Source: CAZABC01 sp964483405
Lineage (GTDB): Bacteria; Chloroflexota; Limnocylindria; Limnocylindrales; CSP1-4
Length of the DNA stretch: 49,019 bases
Assembly (NCBI GenBank): GCA_964483405.1
Contig: CAZABC010000018.1
Location: 1-49,019, forward strand
Direction of reading: 5' to 3'
Below the pieces are notes generated by a model. It made no database searches, was not told where the DNA came from, and saw only the letters and a program-made list of their open reading frames with translations. How positions within the stretch are numbered: the stretch's first letter is position 1; each line of letters begins with the position of its first letter. A program made the translations under genes and the position numbers. This document shows positions 36,201 to 44,471 of this stretch, one piece after another.

Positions 36201-38057
36201 CTACGGTGGGCCGGCGGATGCCGAGTCGGCACCCTCCGCCGACCGTCCCGACGGGACGATTCCGGGGGCGGCGACGGGCGCCTCCTCCCAGTCGATCCAG
36301 TCCTGGCCGGTGGCCTCGACGTACGCATCGACCGCCGTCCCGAGCGTGGGATACGTGCGGAGCGGCCCGAGCCGCTCGATCGCGCCGTAGCTCCGCAGCC
36401 GGTCCTTGACGAAGTCCTTGAGCTCGGCGAACGCGAGGACGACGCCGCGGGCGGCGAGATCGTCGTGGAGCTCGATCAGCATGTCCGAGGCGGTCGTGTC
36501 GATGTCGGTGATCGGTTCGGCGGCGACGATGACCCAGCGCGCCGGGGGGTCGGCCGTGGCGACCCGCTCGAGGATCCGGCGCTGGAAGACGTCGGCGTTG
36601 GCGAAGAAGAGCGGGGCGTCGAAGCGGTAGAGCACGAGGCCCGGGACCTGCCGAGCCTGCGGGTAGTAGTGGAGGTCGTGGTAGCCCTTCACGCCGGTCG
36701 CCCGACCGAGGACCGCGTCGTGCGGCCACCACGCCCGTCGGAGGAACGCGAGGAGCGACAGGACGATCGCGACGAAGATGCCGTCGATGACGCCGAGCAT
36801 CGCCACGCCGGCGAAGCTCGCGGCCGCGAGGGCGAACTCCGAGCGCCGGGCGCGCCAGAGGTGGACGAACGCGTGCACGTCGACGAGCGACAGGGCGGCC
36901 GAGATGACGACGGCCCCGAGCGCCGCGTCCGGGAGCGCCGCCAGGAGGTTCGGCGCGAACAGGAGCAGGAGGGCGATCGCGACCGCGCCGACGACGCCGG
37001 TCAGCTGCGTCTTCGACCCGGCCGACTCGGCGACCGGGGTCCGCGACGAGCTGCTCGACACGGGGAACCCGCCGAAGAGCCCACCGAGGACGTTGGCTCC
37101 GCCGAGCGCGATGAGCTCGCGGTTCGGGTCGACGTCGTGGCCGGCGCGGCGGGCGAAGGTCCGCGAGAGGATGCTCGTGTCGGCCGCGGCGACGAGCGCG
37201 ATCCCGATCGCGCCGGGCAGGAGGGCCATGATCGTCGCCGGGTCGAGCGGCGGCACCTCGAACGCGGGCAGCCCCTGCGGCAGCGGGCCGACGACCGCCA
37301 GATCGGCGGCGGTCTCGAGGTCGAGCGCGCCCGACACGACCGTCGCGCCGACGACCGCGACGAGCACGCCCGGGATCCGCGGCGCGAACGACTTGAAGCC
37401 GACGATCGTGGCGAAGCACGCCGCCCCGATGGCGAGCGCGACCGGGTCGGCCAGCCCGTCCACGATCCCCCGGACGAGCGAGACGGCTGCCTCGAAGACG
37501 TTGCCGCCCTGGAGGGGGATCCCGAAGACCCTGCCCAGCTGGCCGACGATGACCGTCAGCGCGATGCCGGCCAGGTAGCCGCTGCGGACCGGGTTCGACA
37601 GGAGGTCGGTGACGAAGCCGACCCGGATGAGGCCCGTCCCGGCAACGAGGATCCCGACGAGGACGGCGAGCGTCCCGGCGAGGGCGACGGCTGTCGCCTC
37701 GTCGCCGAGCGCGAGCGGCAGGATCGCGGCGGCGATCAGCGGGGCGAGCGACGAGTCCGGTCCGAGGACCAGGATGCGCGACGGCCCGAGGAGGGCGTAG
37801 GCGACGAGCGGGACCATCGTGGCGTAGAGGCCGGTGATCGGCGGCAGGCCCGCCGCCTGCGCGTAGCCCATCCCGGCCGGGACGAGGAGGGCCGTCAGGA
37901 CCAGCCCGGCGACGATGTCGCGGGGCAGCCAGTCACGCTCATACCGCCGGGCGACGCCGAGGCCCGGGAGCCAGCGCTCGATCCGCGTTCGCCACCGCTC
38001 CACCACGGGCGGACCGGCCGATCCCGGATCGGGCCGGCCGGCGACCTGCTCTCCCAT
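36201..38057 (-). CDS. SulP-family anion transporter with STAS domain
   Basis: A 618-residue SulP protein. It opens with WLPGLGVARRYERDWLPRDIVAGLVLTALLVPAGMGYAQAAGLPPITGLYATMVP. These are the exact landmarks of the family. About ten to twelve helices run to about residue 430, and a cytoplasmic STAS domain follows (YRFDAPLFFANADVFQRRI and DIDTTASDMLIELHDDL with the phosphorylatable-site region). It transports sulfate or a related anion (or bicarbonate). The start is uncertain: ATG 38057 or the GTG right before it (38060). It diverges from the ferritin gene. Confidence 0.92.
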   Translation of the reverse strand: MGEQVAGRPDPGSAGPPVVERWRTRIERWLPGLGVARRYERDWLPRDIVAGLVLTALLVPAGMGYAQAAGLPPITGLYATMVPLVAYALLGPSRILVLGPDSSLAPLIAAAILPLALGDEATAVALAGTLAVLVGILVAGTGLIRVGFVTDLLSNPVRSGYLAGIALTVIVGQLGRVFGIPLQGGNVFEAAVSLVRGIVDGLADPVALAIGAACFATIVGFKSFAPRIPGVLVAVVGATVVSGALDLETAADLAVVGPLPQGLPAFEVPPLDPATIMALLPGAIGIALVAAADTSILSRTFARRAGHDVDPNRELIALGGANVLGGLFGGFPVSSSSSRTPVAESAGSKTQLTGVVGAVAIALLLLFAPNLLAALPDAALGAVVISAALSLVDVHAFVHLWRARRSEFALAAASFAGVAMLGVIDGIFVAIVLSLLAFLRRAWWPHDAVLGRATGVKGYHDLHYYPQARQVPGLVLYRFDAPLFFANADVFQRRILERVATADPPARWVIVAAEPITDIDTTASDMLIELHDDLAARGVVLAFAELKDFVKDRLRSYGAIERLGPLRTYPTLGTAVDAYVEATGQDWIDWEEAPVAAPGIVPSGRSAEGADSASAGPP

Positions 38058-38175
38058 CACGACCCGACGGACGACCGGCCGGCGTCGACTCGCCGGCCTC
38101 GGACGGTCGTCCGCTTCGAGGCCGACCCTACTCCACCGGCGATGGCCACGTCCGGCCCCCCGGGCACGCCCTCGG

Positions 38176-38181
38176 TATGCT
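38176..38181 (+). promoter_or_regulatory. -10 box TATGCT of the ferritin gene
   Basis: TATGCT lies 74 bases before the ferritin GTG. It gives a normal leader of about 68 nt containing gggagg, so this gene is not leaderless. Confidence 0.45.
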
Positions 38182-38255
38182 GGACCGGTCCCGGGTCATC
38201 CCACGTCCCGCCCACGCGCCGGGGGCGCCGTTCGCATCGCATCGGGGAGGTCGCC

Positions 38256-38786
38256 GTGTCGCGGTTCACCGACACCCTCAACGCCCAGGTCGCCAACGAG
38301 TTCGGGGCGGCCCAGCAGTACGTCGCGATCGCCGTCTGGTACGACGGCGAGACGCTGCCCCAGCTCGCCGCCCACTTCTACCGGCAGGCGCTCGAGGAGC
38401 GCAACCACGCGATGATGCTCGTCCAGTACCTGCTCGACTCGGATGCCACCCCGGTCATCCCCGGCGTCGAGGCCCCGAAGACGACCTTCGACTCCGCGGC
38501 CGAGCCGGTCGCCCTGGCGCTCGCCCAGGAGCAGCGGGTCACCGCGCAGATCAGCGACCTCGTCCGCATCGCCCGCGAGGACGGCGACCTGCTCGGCGAG
38601 CAGTTCCTCCAGTGGTTCCTCAAGGAGCAGGTCGAGGAGGTCGCGAGCATGACCGCCCTGCTCCGGACGCTCGAGCGGGCCGGGGCCGACAACCTCCTCC
38701 TCGTCGAGGAGCAGCTCGCCCGGACGAGCGCAGGCGGCGGGGGCGTCGACCCCACCGCGCCGGCCGCCGCGGGCGGCGCGATCTGA
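38256..38786 (+). CDS. ftnA: Ferritin (bacterial non-haem type)
   Basis: A 176-residue ferritin. It stores iron: Fe(II) is oxidised at the di-iron site and kept as a ferric core. All ferroxidase ligands of FtnA are present with a constant offset of two: Glu15, Glu48 and His51 (EERNHAMM), Glu92, Gln125 and Glu128 (KEQVEEV). A glycine-rich C-terminal tail is longer than in E. coli. GTG 38256 is chosen because gggagg lies five bases upstream and the residues from there match the family start (SRFTDTLNAQVANEFGAAQQY). Confidence 0.94.
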   Translation: MSRFTDTLNAQVANEFGAAQQYVAIAVWYDGETLPQLAAHFYRQALEERNHAMMLVQYLLDSDATPVIPGVEAPKTTFDSAAEPVALALAQEQRVTAQISDLVRIAREDGDLLGEQFLQWFLKEQVEEVASMTALLRTLERAGADNLLLVEEQLARTSAGGGGVDPTAPAAAGGAI

Positions 38787-38792
38787 CCGACC

Positions 38793-38834
38793 GGCGCTGA
38801 TCCCGGGGCGCGCGGCGCTGATCCCGGGGCGCGC
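38793..38834. repeat. Two perfect tandem copies of a 21-bp unit
   Basis: GGCGCTGATCCCGGGGCGCG plus C occurs at 38793-38813 and again at 38814-38834 without a mismatch, starting seven bases after the ferritin stop. Confidence 0.9.
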
Positions 38835-38846
38835 GACACGGGTCGC

Positions 38847-38905
38847 GGCCTCGACCGCCAGCGGTGCGTCCGGCGTGGCCTCGACCGCCCCGGTGCGTCC
38901 GGCGT
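38847..38905. repeat. Two near-perfect tandem copies of a 29-30-bp unit
   Basis: Units 38847-38876 and 38877-38905 both begin GGCCTCGACCGCC and end GGTGCGTCCGGCGT; they differ by a 1-base indel and a substitution in the middle. Confidence 0.85.
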
Positions 38906-38963
38906 GGCCTCTGAGTCTGCGTTTTCGGACCTCGCGATCGTCGCGACCGCTGGTGTGGTCTCT

Positions 38964-38984
38964 CCGTGGCCTACCGGGCCACGG
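38964..38984. terminator. Hairpin, 8-bp stem
   Basis: CCGTGGCC (38964-38971) pairs with GGCCACGG (38977-38984) around TACCG. It may be a terminator in either direction; no T run follows. Confidence 0.35.
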
Positions 38985-39157
38985 TCTGTCGCGTCTTGCC
39001 CGCCGTCGCGTCCGTCCGTGGCCACCTAGACCGCGGAACGACGTCCCGGGGCCGTCAGGTCGGATCCTGCAGACTGCCAGGCCACATCGCGACGACGTCG
39101 GGGTGCAGGCGCCCCGCTCCTGCGCTGCCAGGCCGCTCCGGAGGCGAGGGGGCGCCC

Positions 39158-39205
39158 CGCCGCTGCACCGCCCCGCCGCTGCACCGCCCCGCCGCTGCAC
39201 CGCCC
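39158..39205. repeat. Three perfect tandem copies of a 16-bp unit
   Basis: CGCCGCTGCACCGCCC is repeated three times with no mismatch (39158, 39174 and 39190). Confidence 0.92.
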
Positions 39206-39255
39206 CGCTTCGGCCGCCGTCATCGCCGCCCCCTCCGGACCCTCGGCGCCCGCCC

Positions 39256-39359
39256 GAGGCCCGACCGGGGCGCCCGTCCGTGCGGGCGGTGAAGCCCGAC
39301 CCGGCGCCCATCCGTGCGGACGGCGAGGCCCGACCCGGACGCCTATCCGCTCGGGCGGT
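39256..39359. repeat. Three degenerate tandem copies of a ~35-bp unit
   Basis: Units at 39256-39290, 39291-39324 and 39325-39359 share GA(G/A)GCCCGACC and a CGCC(C/T)(G/A)TCCG core. The last copy reaches 17 bases into the C-terminal codons of the cupin gene, so the repeat array and the gene end share sequence. Confidence 0.7.
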
Positions 39360-39672
39360 CCGGCAGGAGCAGCAGCAGCATCCGGAGCGGGGTCGTCGCC
39401 CGGATCGCGTGCGGCATCCCCGCCGGCATGTGGAACCAGGCGCCGGCAGCGAGGTGATGGGACGCGTCGCCGAGGACGACGTCGGCCTCGCCGTCGAGGA
39501 TCTCGACGATCGCCGGGCTGGCCGCCGTGTGCTCGGACAGCTCCTGGCCGACGTCGAAGCCGAACAGGACCGCGGTGACGCGGTCGGAGGTGAAGATCGT
39601 CCGAGAAAGGATCCCGTCGCGTGGGATCTCGACCTCGGATCGCAGGTCGAGCGGTGTCGAACCTTCGGTCAT
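39343..39672 (-). CDS. Cupin-domain protein
   Basis: A 109-residue single-domain cupin. GQELSEHTAASPAIVEILDGEADVV forms motif 1 (Glu47, His48) and GAWFHMPAGMPHAIRA forms motif 2 with His88. Metal ligands are fewer than in the cupin at 5600, resembling the anti-sigma or LuxR-associated 'cupin 2' group. The function is unknown. The ATG follows aaggag with ideal spacing. Its last codons lie within the third degenerate tandem-repeat copy. Confidence 0.8.
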   Translation of the reverse strand: MTEGSTPLDLRSEVEIPRDGILSRTIFTSDRVTAVLFGFDVGQELSEHTAASPAIVEILDGEADVVLGDASHHLAAGAWFHMPAGMPHAIRATTPLRMLLLLLPDRPSG

Positions 39673-39821
39673 GGCAGCTCCTTCCGGTGACGCGGAGCAT
39701 GACGCGCCCGCGGTCGGCAGGGCGGGATGCAGCGTCGCGCGGGCGGCGGCCCAACCGGCGGCGGCTCCACCGGCTGCGGGCCCACCGGCGGATGCCCACG
39801 CCGGCGACGGGCCCGGCCGGG

Positions 39822-39827
39822 TATCGT
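39822..39827 (+). promoter_or_regulatory. -10 box TATCGT of the PolDom gene
   Basis: TATCGT ends eight bases before ATG 39836, and no Shine-Dalgarno sequence is present. The transcript would be nearly leaderless. Confidence 0.4.
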
Positions 39828-39835
39828 TCGTGCCC

Positions 39836-41371
39836 ATGGCGGCCCGGAAGGCGGAGATCGTCCGCGTCGGCGACCGGGAGGTGACGGTCACCAACCCCGA
39901 CAAGGTCTACTTCCCGCGCGTCGGCCACACGAAGCTCGACCTCGTCCGCTACTTCCTCGCCGTGGCCGACGGCGCGCTCGTCGGCGTCCGCGGGCGCCCG
40001 ATGGCGCTCAAGCGGTTCGTCGACGGGGCCGAGGCCGAGCCGTTCTTCCAGAAGCGGGCGCCGGCGAACCTTCCGCCGTTCATCCGGACGGCGACCCTCA
40101 CCTTCCCGTCGGGTCGGACCGCCGACGAGGTGGTCGTCGACGACGCGGCCGGGCTCGCCTGGGTCGCGAACCTCGGCTGTCTCGACCTCAACCCGCACCC
40201 GGTCCGGGCCGACGACCTCGAGCACCCCGACGAGCTCCGGGTCGACCTCGACCCGGTCCCGGGTGTCCCCTGGTCGCAGGTCCGCGATGTCGCGCTCGTC
40301 GTCCGCGAGGCGCTCGCCGACGTCGGGCTCGTCGGCTGGCCGAAGACGTCGGGCTCGCGCGGGATCCACGTCAACGTCCGGATCGAGCGCCGTTGGACGT
40401 TCCCGCAGGTCCGCCGGGCCGCCCTCGCCCTCGCCCGCGACGTCGAGCGGCGCGCGCCCGCGATCGCGACGTCGAAGTGGTGGAAGGAGGAGCGCCACGG
40501 CGTCTTCCTCGACTACAACCAGAACGCGAAGGACCGCACGGTCGCCTCGGCCTGGTCGGTCCGGCCGACGCCGGACGCGCGGGTGTCCTTCCCGCTCCGC
40601 TGGGACGAGGTGGCCACCGTCGTCGCCGAGGACTACACGCTGGCGACGGTCCCCGCGATCTACGCCGAGCGCGGCGACGCCGGGGCCGGGATCGACGACG
40701 CGATCGGATCGCTCGAGGCGCTGCTCGAGCTGAGCGCTCGCGACGAGGCCGAGGGGCTCGGCGACGCACCGTGGCCACCGAACTACCGCAAGCAGGACGG
40801 CGAGCCGCCGCGGGTCCAGCCGTCCCGGAAGCGCCGGCCCGATGCCGACTACGACTCGCCTGGGGCGCGGGCGGACCGCGAGAAGGCGCGAGCGGCGATG
40901 GAGCGCCGGATGGCGGCCTGGGAGCGGGAGCGGGAGACGCGACGGGCCGCGGGTACGAGCGCGCCGACCCGCCCGACGCCGACCGGCCGCCGTCGCTCGA
41001 CCGTCCCGGTGATCGAGATCGCCCGGGCGGTGAGGAAGGACGACGCTCTCGCCGGGCTCGACCGCTGGAGGGCGCGCTGGCCGGCCGCGGCAGCCGCGCT
41101 GGAGCCGGCCGACGTGCTCGTCGACGCGATGCGCGGCCGCTCGACGACCTGGACCCGGATCCGGGTCAACCTCGTCCACGTCCCGGAGGGCGATCGGCCG
41201 CCCCAGGAGCCGCTGGACCCGGACTACGACCCGTGGGTCGAGTGGGAGGGTCCCGACCGATCGGGGCAGGCCGAGCGCCCCGGTCGACGACGGTCGGCGG
41301 AGGTCCCTGACGGCGAAGGGTCGGAGGCGCCCCCGCAGGGGCTGCCCGACGAGCATCCCGACGGGTCGTGA
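39836..41371 (+). CDS. LigD-type polymerase/primase (PolDom), stand-alone
   Basis: A 511-residue stand-alone archaeo-eukaryotic-primase polymerase. Residues 1-300 match the LigD PolDom of end joining: VTNPDKVYFPRVGHTKLDLVRYF, NLGCLDLNPHPVR, then DELRVDLDP with the metal-binding Asp137 and Asp139, and KTSGSRGIHVNV. NLGCLDLNPHPVR is typical of mycobacterial Rv3730c/Rv0269c (PolD1/PolD2) proteins, not the LigD fusion. A charged Arg-rich linker follows, then a C-terminal domain (WTRIRVNLVHVPEGDRPPQ). It adds nucleotides at broken DNA ends. No Ku gene is in the window. Confidence 0.92.
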   Translation: MAARKAEIVRVGDREVTVTNPDKVYFPRVGHTKLDLVRYFLAVADGALVGVRGRPMALKRFVDGAEAEPFFQKRAPANLPPFIRTATLTFPSGRTADEVVVDDAAGLAWVANLGCLDLNPHPVRADDLEHPDELRVDLDPVPGVPWSQVRDVALVVREALADVGLVGWPKTSGSRGIHVNVRIERRWTFPQVRRAALALARDVERRAPAIATSKWWKEERHGVFLDYNQNAKDRTVASAWSVRPTPDARVSFPLRWDEVATVVAEDYTLATVPAIYAERGDAGAGIDDAIGSLEALLELSARDEAEGLGDAPWPPNYRKQDGEPPRVQPSRKRRPDADYDSPGARADREKARAAMERRMAAWERERETRRAAGTSAPTRPTPTGRRRSTVPVIEIARAVRKDDALAGLDRWRARWPAAAAALEPADVLVDAMRGRSTTWTRIRVNLVHVPEGDRPPQEPLDPDYDPWVEWEGPDRSGQAERPGRRRSAEVPDGEGSEAPPQGLPDEHPDGS

Positions 41372-41673
41372 CCCAGCCGACGACCCCGGCCGCCGGGGCC
41401 GACGCGTCGGCGATCGTCGTCGAGGTCCGCGCGGTGGAGCCGCTCGTCGGGCCGTCGCGGCCCGGTTCCGGCTCGGCGGCGGCACCTCGGTCCCGGGGCC
41501 GGCAGCCGAGTGGCCTCGGTCCGCGGGTCCGGATGGCCCGTGACGGGTCTTGCGTCCACCCCGGATGATGGGGTGGATGCGGGACGTCCGTCCCGTTCCG
41601 TTCGTCGTCCGGTGCGTCCCATCGCCAGCCGGAAGCACCGAGTGATCAAGCACCGCCGAGGGAGGCGCCATCC
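41372..41673. other. Intergenic gap before mmsA with two hairpins
   Basis: No credible gene; a GTG-initiated 66-residue frame at 41368 looks like low complexity. TCCACCCC (41555-41562) and GGGGTGGA (41570-41577) make an 8-bp stem around GGATGAT, and gggacGTCCgtccc follows at about 41581. Either could act as terminator or regulator for mmsA. I see no clear promoter for mmsA. Confidence 0.4.
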
Positions 41674-43212
41674 ATGACCACCGAGGCCACTCGTCCCGAG
41701 GTCGCGACGACCCCGCTGCCGATCCTGTCGCACTGGATCGACGGGCGTCCGGTCGAGGTCCTGCCCGAGGGCACCGGGCCCGTCTACAACCCTGCGACCG
41801 GTCAGGTCATCGCCCGCGTGCCGCGGGGTGGTCAGGCCGAGGTCGACCGGGCCGTCGCCGCCGCCAAGGCCGCCTTCCCGGCGTGGCGCGACACCCCGCT
41901 CATCGCCCGCAGCCAGATCTTCTTCGCCTTCCGCGAGCTCGCCTGGAAGCACCGCGAGGAGCTGGCCGCCCTCGTCACCAAGGACCACGGCAAGACGTTC
42001 CCGGACGCCCTCGCCGGCGTCACCCGCGGCATCGAGACCGTCGAGTACGCGTGCGGCCTGCCGGTCCACATGGCCGGCATGAACACACCGAACGTCGCGA
42101 CCAACGTCGACGCCGTCACCCTCCGCCAGCCGCTCGGCGTCGTCGCCGCGATCACGCCGTTCAACTTCCCGGTGATGGTCCCGATGTGGATCATCCCGAT
42201 CGCCCTCGCCGCCGGCAACGCGGTCATCCTCAAGCCGTCGTCGCACACGCCGCACGCGACCCAGCTCCAGGCCGAGCTGTGGCAGCAGGCCGGTCTCCCC
42301 GACGGCATCCTCAACGTCGTCTACGGCGGCCGTGAGGCGGTCACGGCGATCGTCGAGCACCCCGACATCCAGGCGATCCAGTTCGTCGGCTCGACGCCGG
42401 TCGGCAAGTACGTCTACGAAGAGGGCACCCGGCGCGGCAAGCGCGTCGGCGCGTTCACGAGCGCGAAGAACATGATGGTCGTGCTCCCGGATGCGGACAT
42501 GGAGCTCACCGCAGACGCGGCCGTGGCCTCGGGCTTCGGCTCGGCCGGCGAGCGCTGCATGGCCCAGACGCTGATGATCGCGGTCGGTGGCGTCGCCGAC
42601 ACCCTCCGCCCGATGATCCTCGACCGGATCGCGAGGCTCAAGGTCGGCCCGGGCATGGAGCCGGGCGTCGACATGGGCCCGATCTACACCCGTGAGCACC
42701 GCGCCTCGGTGATGAAGTGGATCGACCGCGGCGTGGAGGAGGGCGCGGAGCTCGTCGTCGACGGGCGCCCGTTCGTCCACCCCGAGCATCCCGACGGGTT
42801 CTACCTCGGCGTCTCGCTGTTCGACCATGTCAAGCCGGGCATGGACATCTACAACGAGGAGATCTTCGGCCCGGTCTTCGGCATCGTCCGCGTCGACACG
42901 TACGACGAGGCGATCGAGCTCGTCAACTCGCACAAGTACGCCAACGGCACGGCGATCTTCACGACCGATGGTGGAGCCGCCCGGCGCTACCAGCTGGACG
43001 TCGAGGTCCCGATGGTCGGCGTCAACGTGCCGATCCCGGTCCCGGCCGGCTACCTCAGCTTCAGCGGCGCGAAGGAGTCCGCCTACGGCGACCTCCCGAT
43101 GCGCGGCGAGGACGGCCTCCGGTTCTTCAGCCGGATCAAGGAGGTCACCGTGCGCTGGCCGGAGCCCGGCCGGCGCGAGGCGCTGAGCCTCGTCTTCCCC
43201 GGCAACCGCTGA
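41674..43212 (+). CDS. mmsA: CoA-acylating methylmalonate-semialdehyde dehydrogenase
   Basis: A 512-residue aldehyde dehydrogenase of the MMSDH group. It converts methylmalonate or malonate semialdehyde plus CoA and NAD+ to propionyl- or acetyl-CoA. Landmarks: HWIDGRPVEVLPEGTGPVYNPATG, AITPFNFPVMVPMWIIPIALAAGNAVILKPS, FVGSTPVGKYVYE and GSAGERCMA with the catalytic Cys295. The C-terminal block ends with SFSGAKESAYGD. It belongs to valine or inositol breakdown, but none of the other pathway genes are nearby. ATG 41674 has gagggagg upstream. It is followed by two hairpins. Confidence 0.93.
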   Translation: MTTEATRPEVATTPLPILSHWIDGRPVEVLPEGTGPVYNPATGQVIARVPRGGQAEVDRAVAAAKAAFPAWRDTPLIARSQIFFAFRELAWKHREELAALVTKDHGKTFPDALAGVTRGIETVEYACGLPVHMAGMNTPNVATNVDAVTLRQPLGVVAAITPFNFPVMVPMWIIPIALAAGNAVILKPSSHTPHATQLQAELWQQAGLPDGILNVVYGGREAVTAIVEHPDIQAIQFVGSTPVGKYVYEEGTRRGKRVGAFTSAKNMMVVLPDADMELTADAAVASGFGSAGERCMAQTLMIAVGGVADTLRPMILDRIARLKVGPGMEPGVDMGPIYTREHRASVMKWIDRGVEEGAELVVDGRPFVHPEHPDGFYLGVSLFDHVKPGMDIYNEEIFGPVFGIVRVDTYDEAIELVNSHKYANGTAIFTTDGGAARRYQLDVEVPMVGVNVPIPVPAGYLSFSGAKESAYGDLPMRGEDGLRFFSRIKEVTVRWPEPGRREALSLVFPGNR

Positions 43213-43217
43213 TCCCC

Positions 43218-43243
43218 GGGTCCGCCGGACCGGCGGCGGACCC
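43218..43243. terminator. First hairpin after mmsA
   Basis: GGGTCCGCC (43218-43226) pairs perfectly with GGCGGACCC (43235-43243) around an 8-base loop, five bases after the mmsA stop codon. Confidence 0.6.
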
Positions 43244-43259
43244 GACCGGACCCGAGCAT

Positions 43260-43287
43260 CGAGCCCCGGCCGCAAGGTCGGGGCTCG
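43260..43287. terminator. Second hairpin, GCAA loop, between convergent genes
   Basis: CGAGCCCCGGCC (43260-43271) pairs with GGTCGGGGCTCG (43276-43287) with one G-U wobble around GCAA. It lies between the convergent mmsA and ligase genes and may serve both strands. Confidence 0.7.
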
Positions 43288-43321
43288 TTCGTGCCGAGCC
43301 GGATCCTCGATCGAGCCCGCG

Positions 43322-44422
43322 CTAACCCGCGCCGTCGGGGCCGAAGATCCGGCCGAGCTCGAACGCCGGCGTGACCTCGAGCTGGTCGTAGCGGCAGTCG
43401 GCCGGCGAGCGGTCGGGGCGCCAGCGACGGAATGTGGTCGCGTGACGGAAGCGGTCGCCCTGGAGGTGGTCGTAGGCGACCTCGACGACCCGCTCGGCAC
43501 GAAGCGGCTCCCACGACAGGTCCTTGCCCCGGTTCCAACGCGACGCCGCGCCCGGCAGCCGCTGACCCGACGCGTCGGCGGCGCCGTAGCCGGCCCACTC
43601 GGCCCACTCGGCCCACGGGTGACCCTCGAGCGCGTCCTCGCGGAGCGGCGCGAGCTCCTCGACCAGCGCGCCCCGCCGGTCCCAGGTGAACGACGACGTG
43701 ATCCCGACGTGGTGGAGCGCGCCGGCGTCGTCGAACAGCCCGAGGAGGAGCGACCCGACATGGGTCCCCGGTCCGTTCTTGTGCCAGCGGAAGCCGGCCA
43801 CGACGCAGTCGGCCGTCCGGGCGTGCTTGACCTTGACCATCGCCCGCCTGCCGGGCTGATACGGCGCGTCGAGCCGCTTCGCGACGACCCCGTCGAGCCC
43901 GGCGCCCTCGAAGCGCTCGAACCAGTCGATCGCGGTCGCCCGGTCGGTCGTGGCCGGGGTCAGGTGGATCGGCGGCCGCGCGCCGCCGAGGACCGCCTCG
44001 AGCCGCTCCCGGCGCTCACCCTGCGGGACCGCCCGCAGGTCCACATCGTCGAGCGCGAGCAGGTCCCAGGCGACGTACGACGCCGGCGTCTCCGCGGCGA
44101 GCATCCGGACCCGGGACTCGGCCGGGTGGATCCGGAGGAGGAGCGCGTCGAAGTCGAGCGTCCCGGCGCGGGCGATGACGACCTCGCCATCGAGGACGCA
44201 GCGGGTCGGCAACGCCTCGCGGAGCGGTGCCGCGAGCTCCGGGAAGTAGCGGTCGAGCGGCTTGAGGTCGCGGCTCTGGATCAGGACCTCGTCACCGTCG
44301 CGAAAGACCAGCGCCCGGAAGCCGTCCCACTTCGGCTCGAACAGCCAGCCATCGCCGTCGGGCAGGCCGGCGGCCGCCTTGGCGAGCATCGGCTCGACCG
44401 GAGGATCGATCGGGAGTCGCAC
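43322..44422 (-). CDS. ATP-dependent DNA ligase (LigC/LigD ligase-type)
   Basis: A 366-residue ATP-dependent DNA ligase. Motif I is EPKWDGFRA with the adenylated Lys31; motif III is YVAWDLLAL region with VLDGEVVI before it; motif IV is GLDGVVAK; motif V is MVKVKH. An OB domain follows with HVGSLLLGLFD, and the end reads RIFGPDGAG. It seals nicks using ATP, as in LigC or the LigD ligase part. GTG 44422 is set by TACACT exactly six bases upstream. Its PolDom counterpart is 2 kb away, separated by mmsA; in mycobacteria the two are neighbours (ligC and Rv3730c). Confidence 0.93.
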   Translation of the reverse strand: MRLPIDPPVEPMLAKAAAGLPDGDGWLFEPKWDGFRALVFRDGDEVLIQSRDLKPLDRYFPELAAPLREALPTRCVLDGEVVIARAGTLDFDALLLRIHPAESRVRMLAAETPASYVAWDLLALDDVDLRAVPQGERRERLEAVLGGARPPIHLTPATTDRATAIDWFERFEGAGLDGVVAKRLDAPYQPGRRAMVKVKHARTADCVVAGFRWHKNGPGTHVGSLLLGLFDDAGALHHVGITSSFTWDRRGALVEELAPLREDALEGHPWAEWAEWAGYGAADASGQRLPGAASRWNRGKDLSWEPLRAERVVEVAYDHLQGDRFRHATTFRRWRPDRSPADCRYDQLEVTPAFELGRIFGPDGAG

Positions 44423-44428
44423 GGCGCG

Positions 44429-44434
44429 AGTGTA
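44429..44434 (-). promoter_or_regulatory. -10 box TACACT of the DNA-ligase gene (leaderless)
   Basis: TACACT plus six bases plus GTG on the minus strand. This spacing decides the GTG start; upstream in-frame residues look non-native. Confidence 0.55.
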
Positions 44435-44471
44435 GCCCCGCCGGCGATCCGTCCGGCGCGGGCCGGCGGCG

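Larger units (their letters stand above)
38787..39342. other. 556-base repeat-rich intergenic region, no gene seen
   Basis: No credible gene is seen. The stretch holds four separate sets of short direct repeats (listed as separate features) and one hairpin. Open frames through it are low-complexity. It separates ferritin from the convergent cupin gene. Confidence 0.6.

Noticed and set aside
41368..41568. Small GTG-start frame (66 residues) in a GTGA overlap with the PolDom stop
   Set aside because: After the first 20 residues it is low complexity (S, G, P, R); no homologue recognised, so not listed as a gene.
43591..43620. Triple gcccactcg repeat
   Set aside because: It encodes WAEWAEWAG within the ligase and is only a coding repeat.
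41224..43761. A long minus-strand frame over mmsA
   Set aside because: Antisense to MmsA with intact catalytic motifs; no conserved words.
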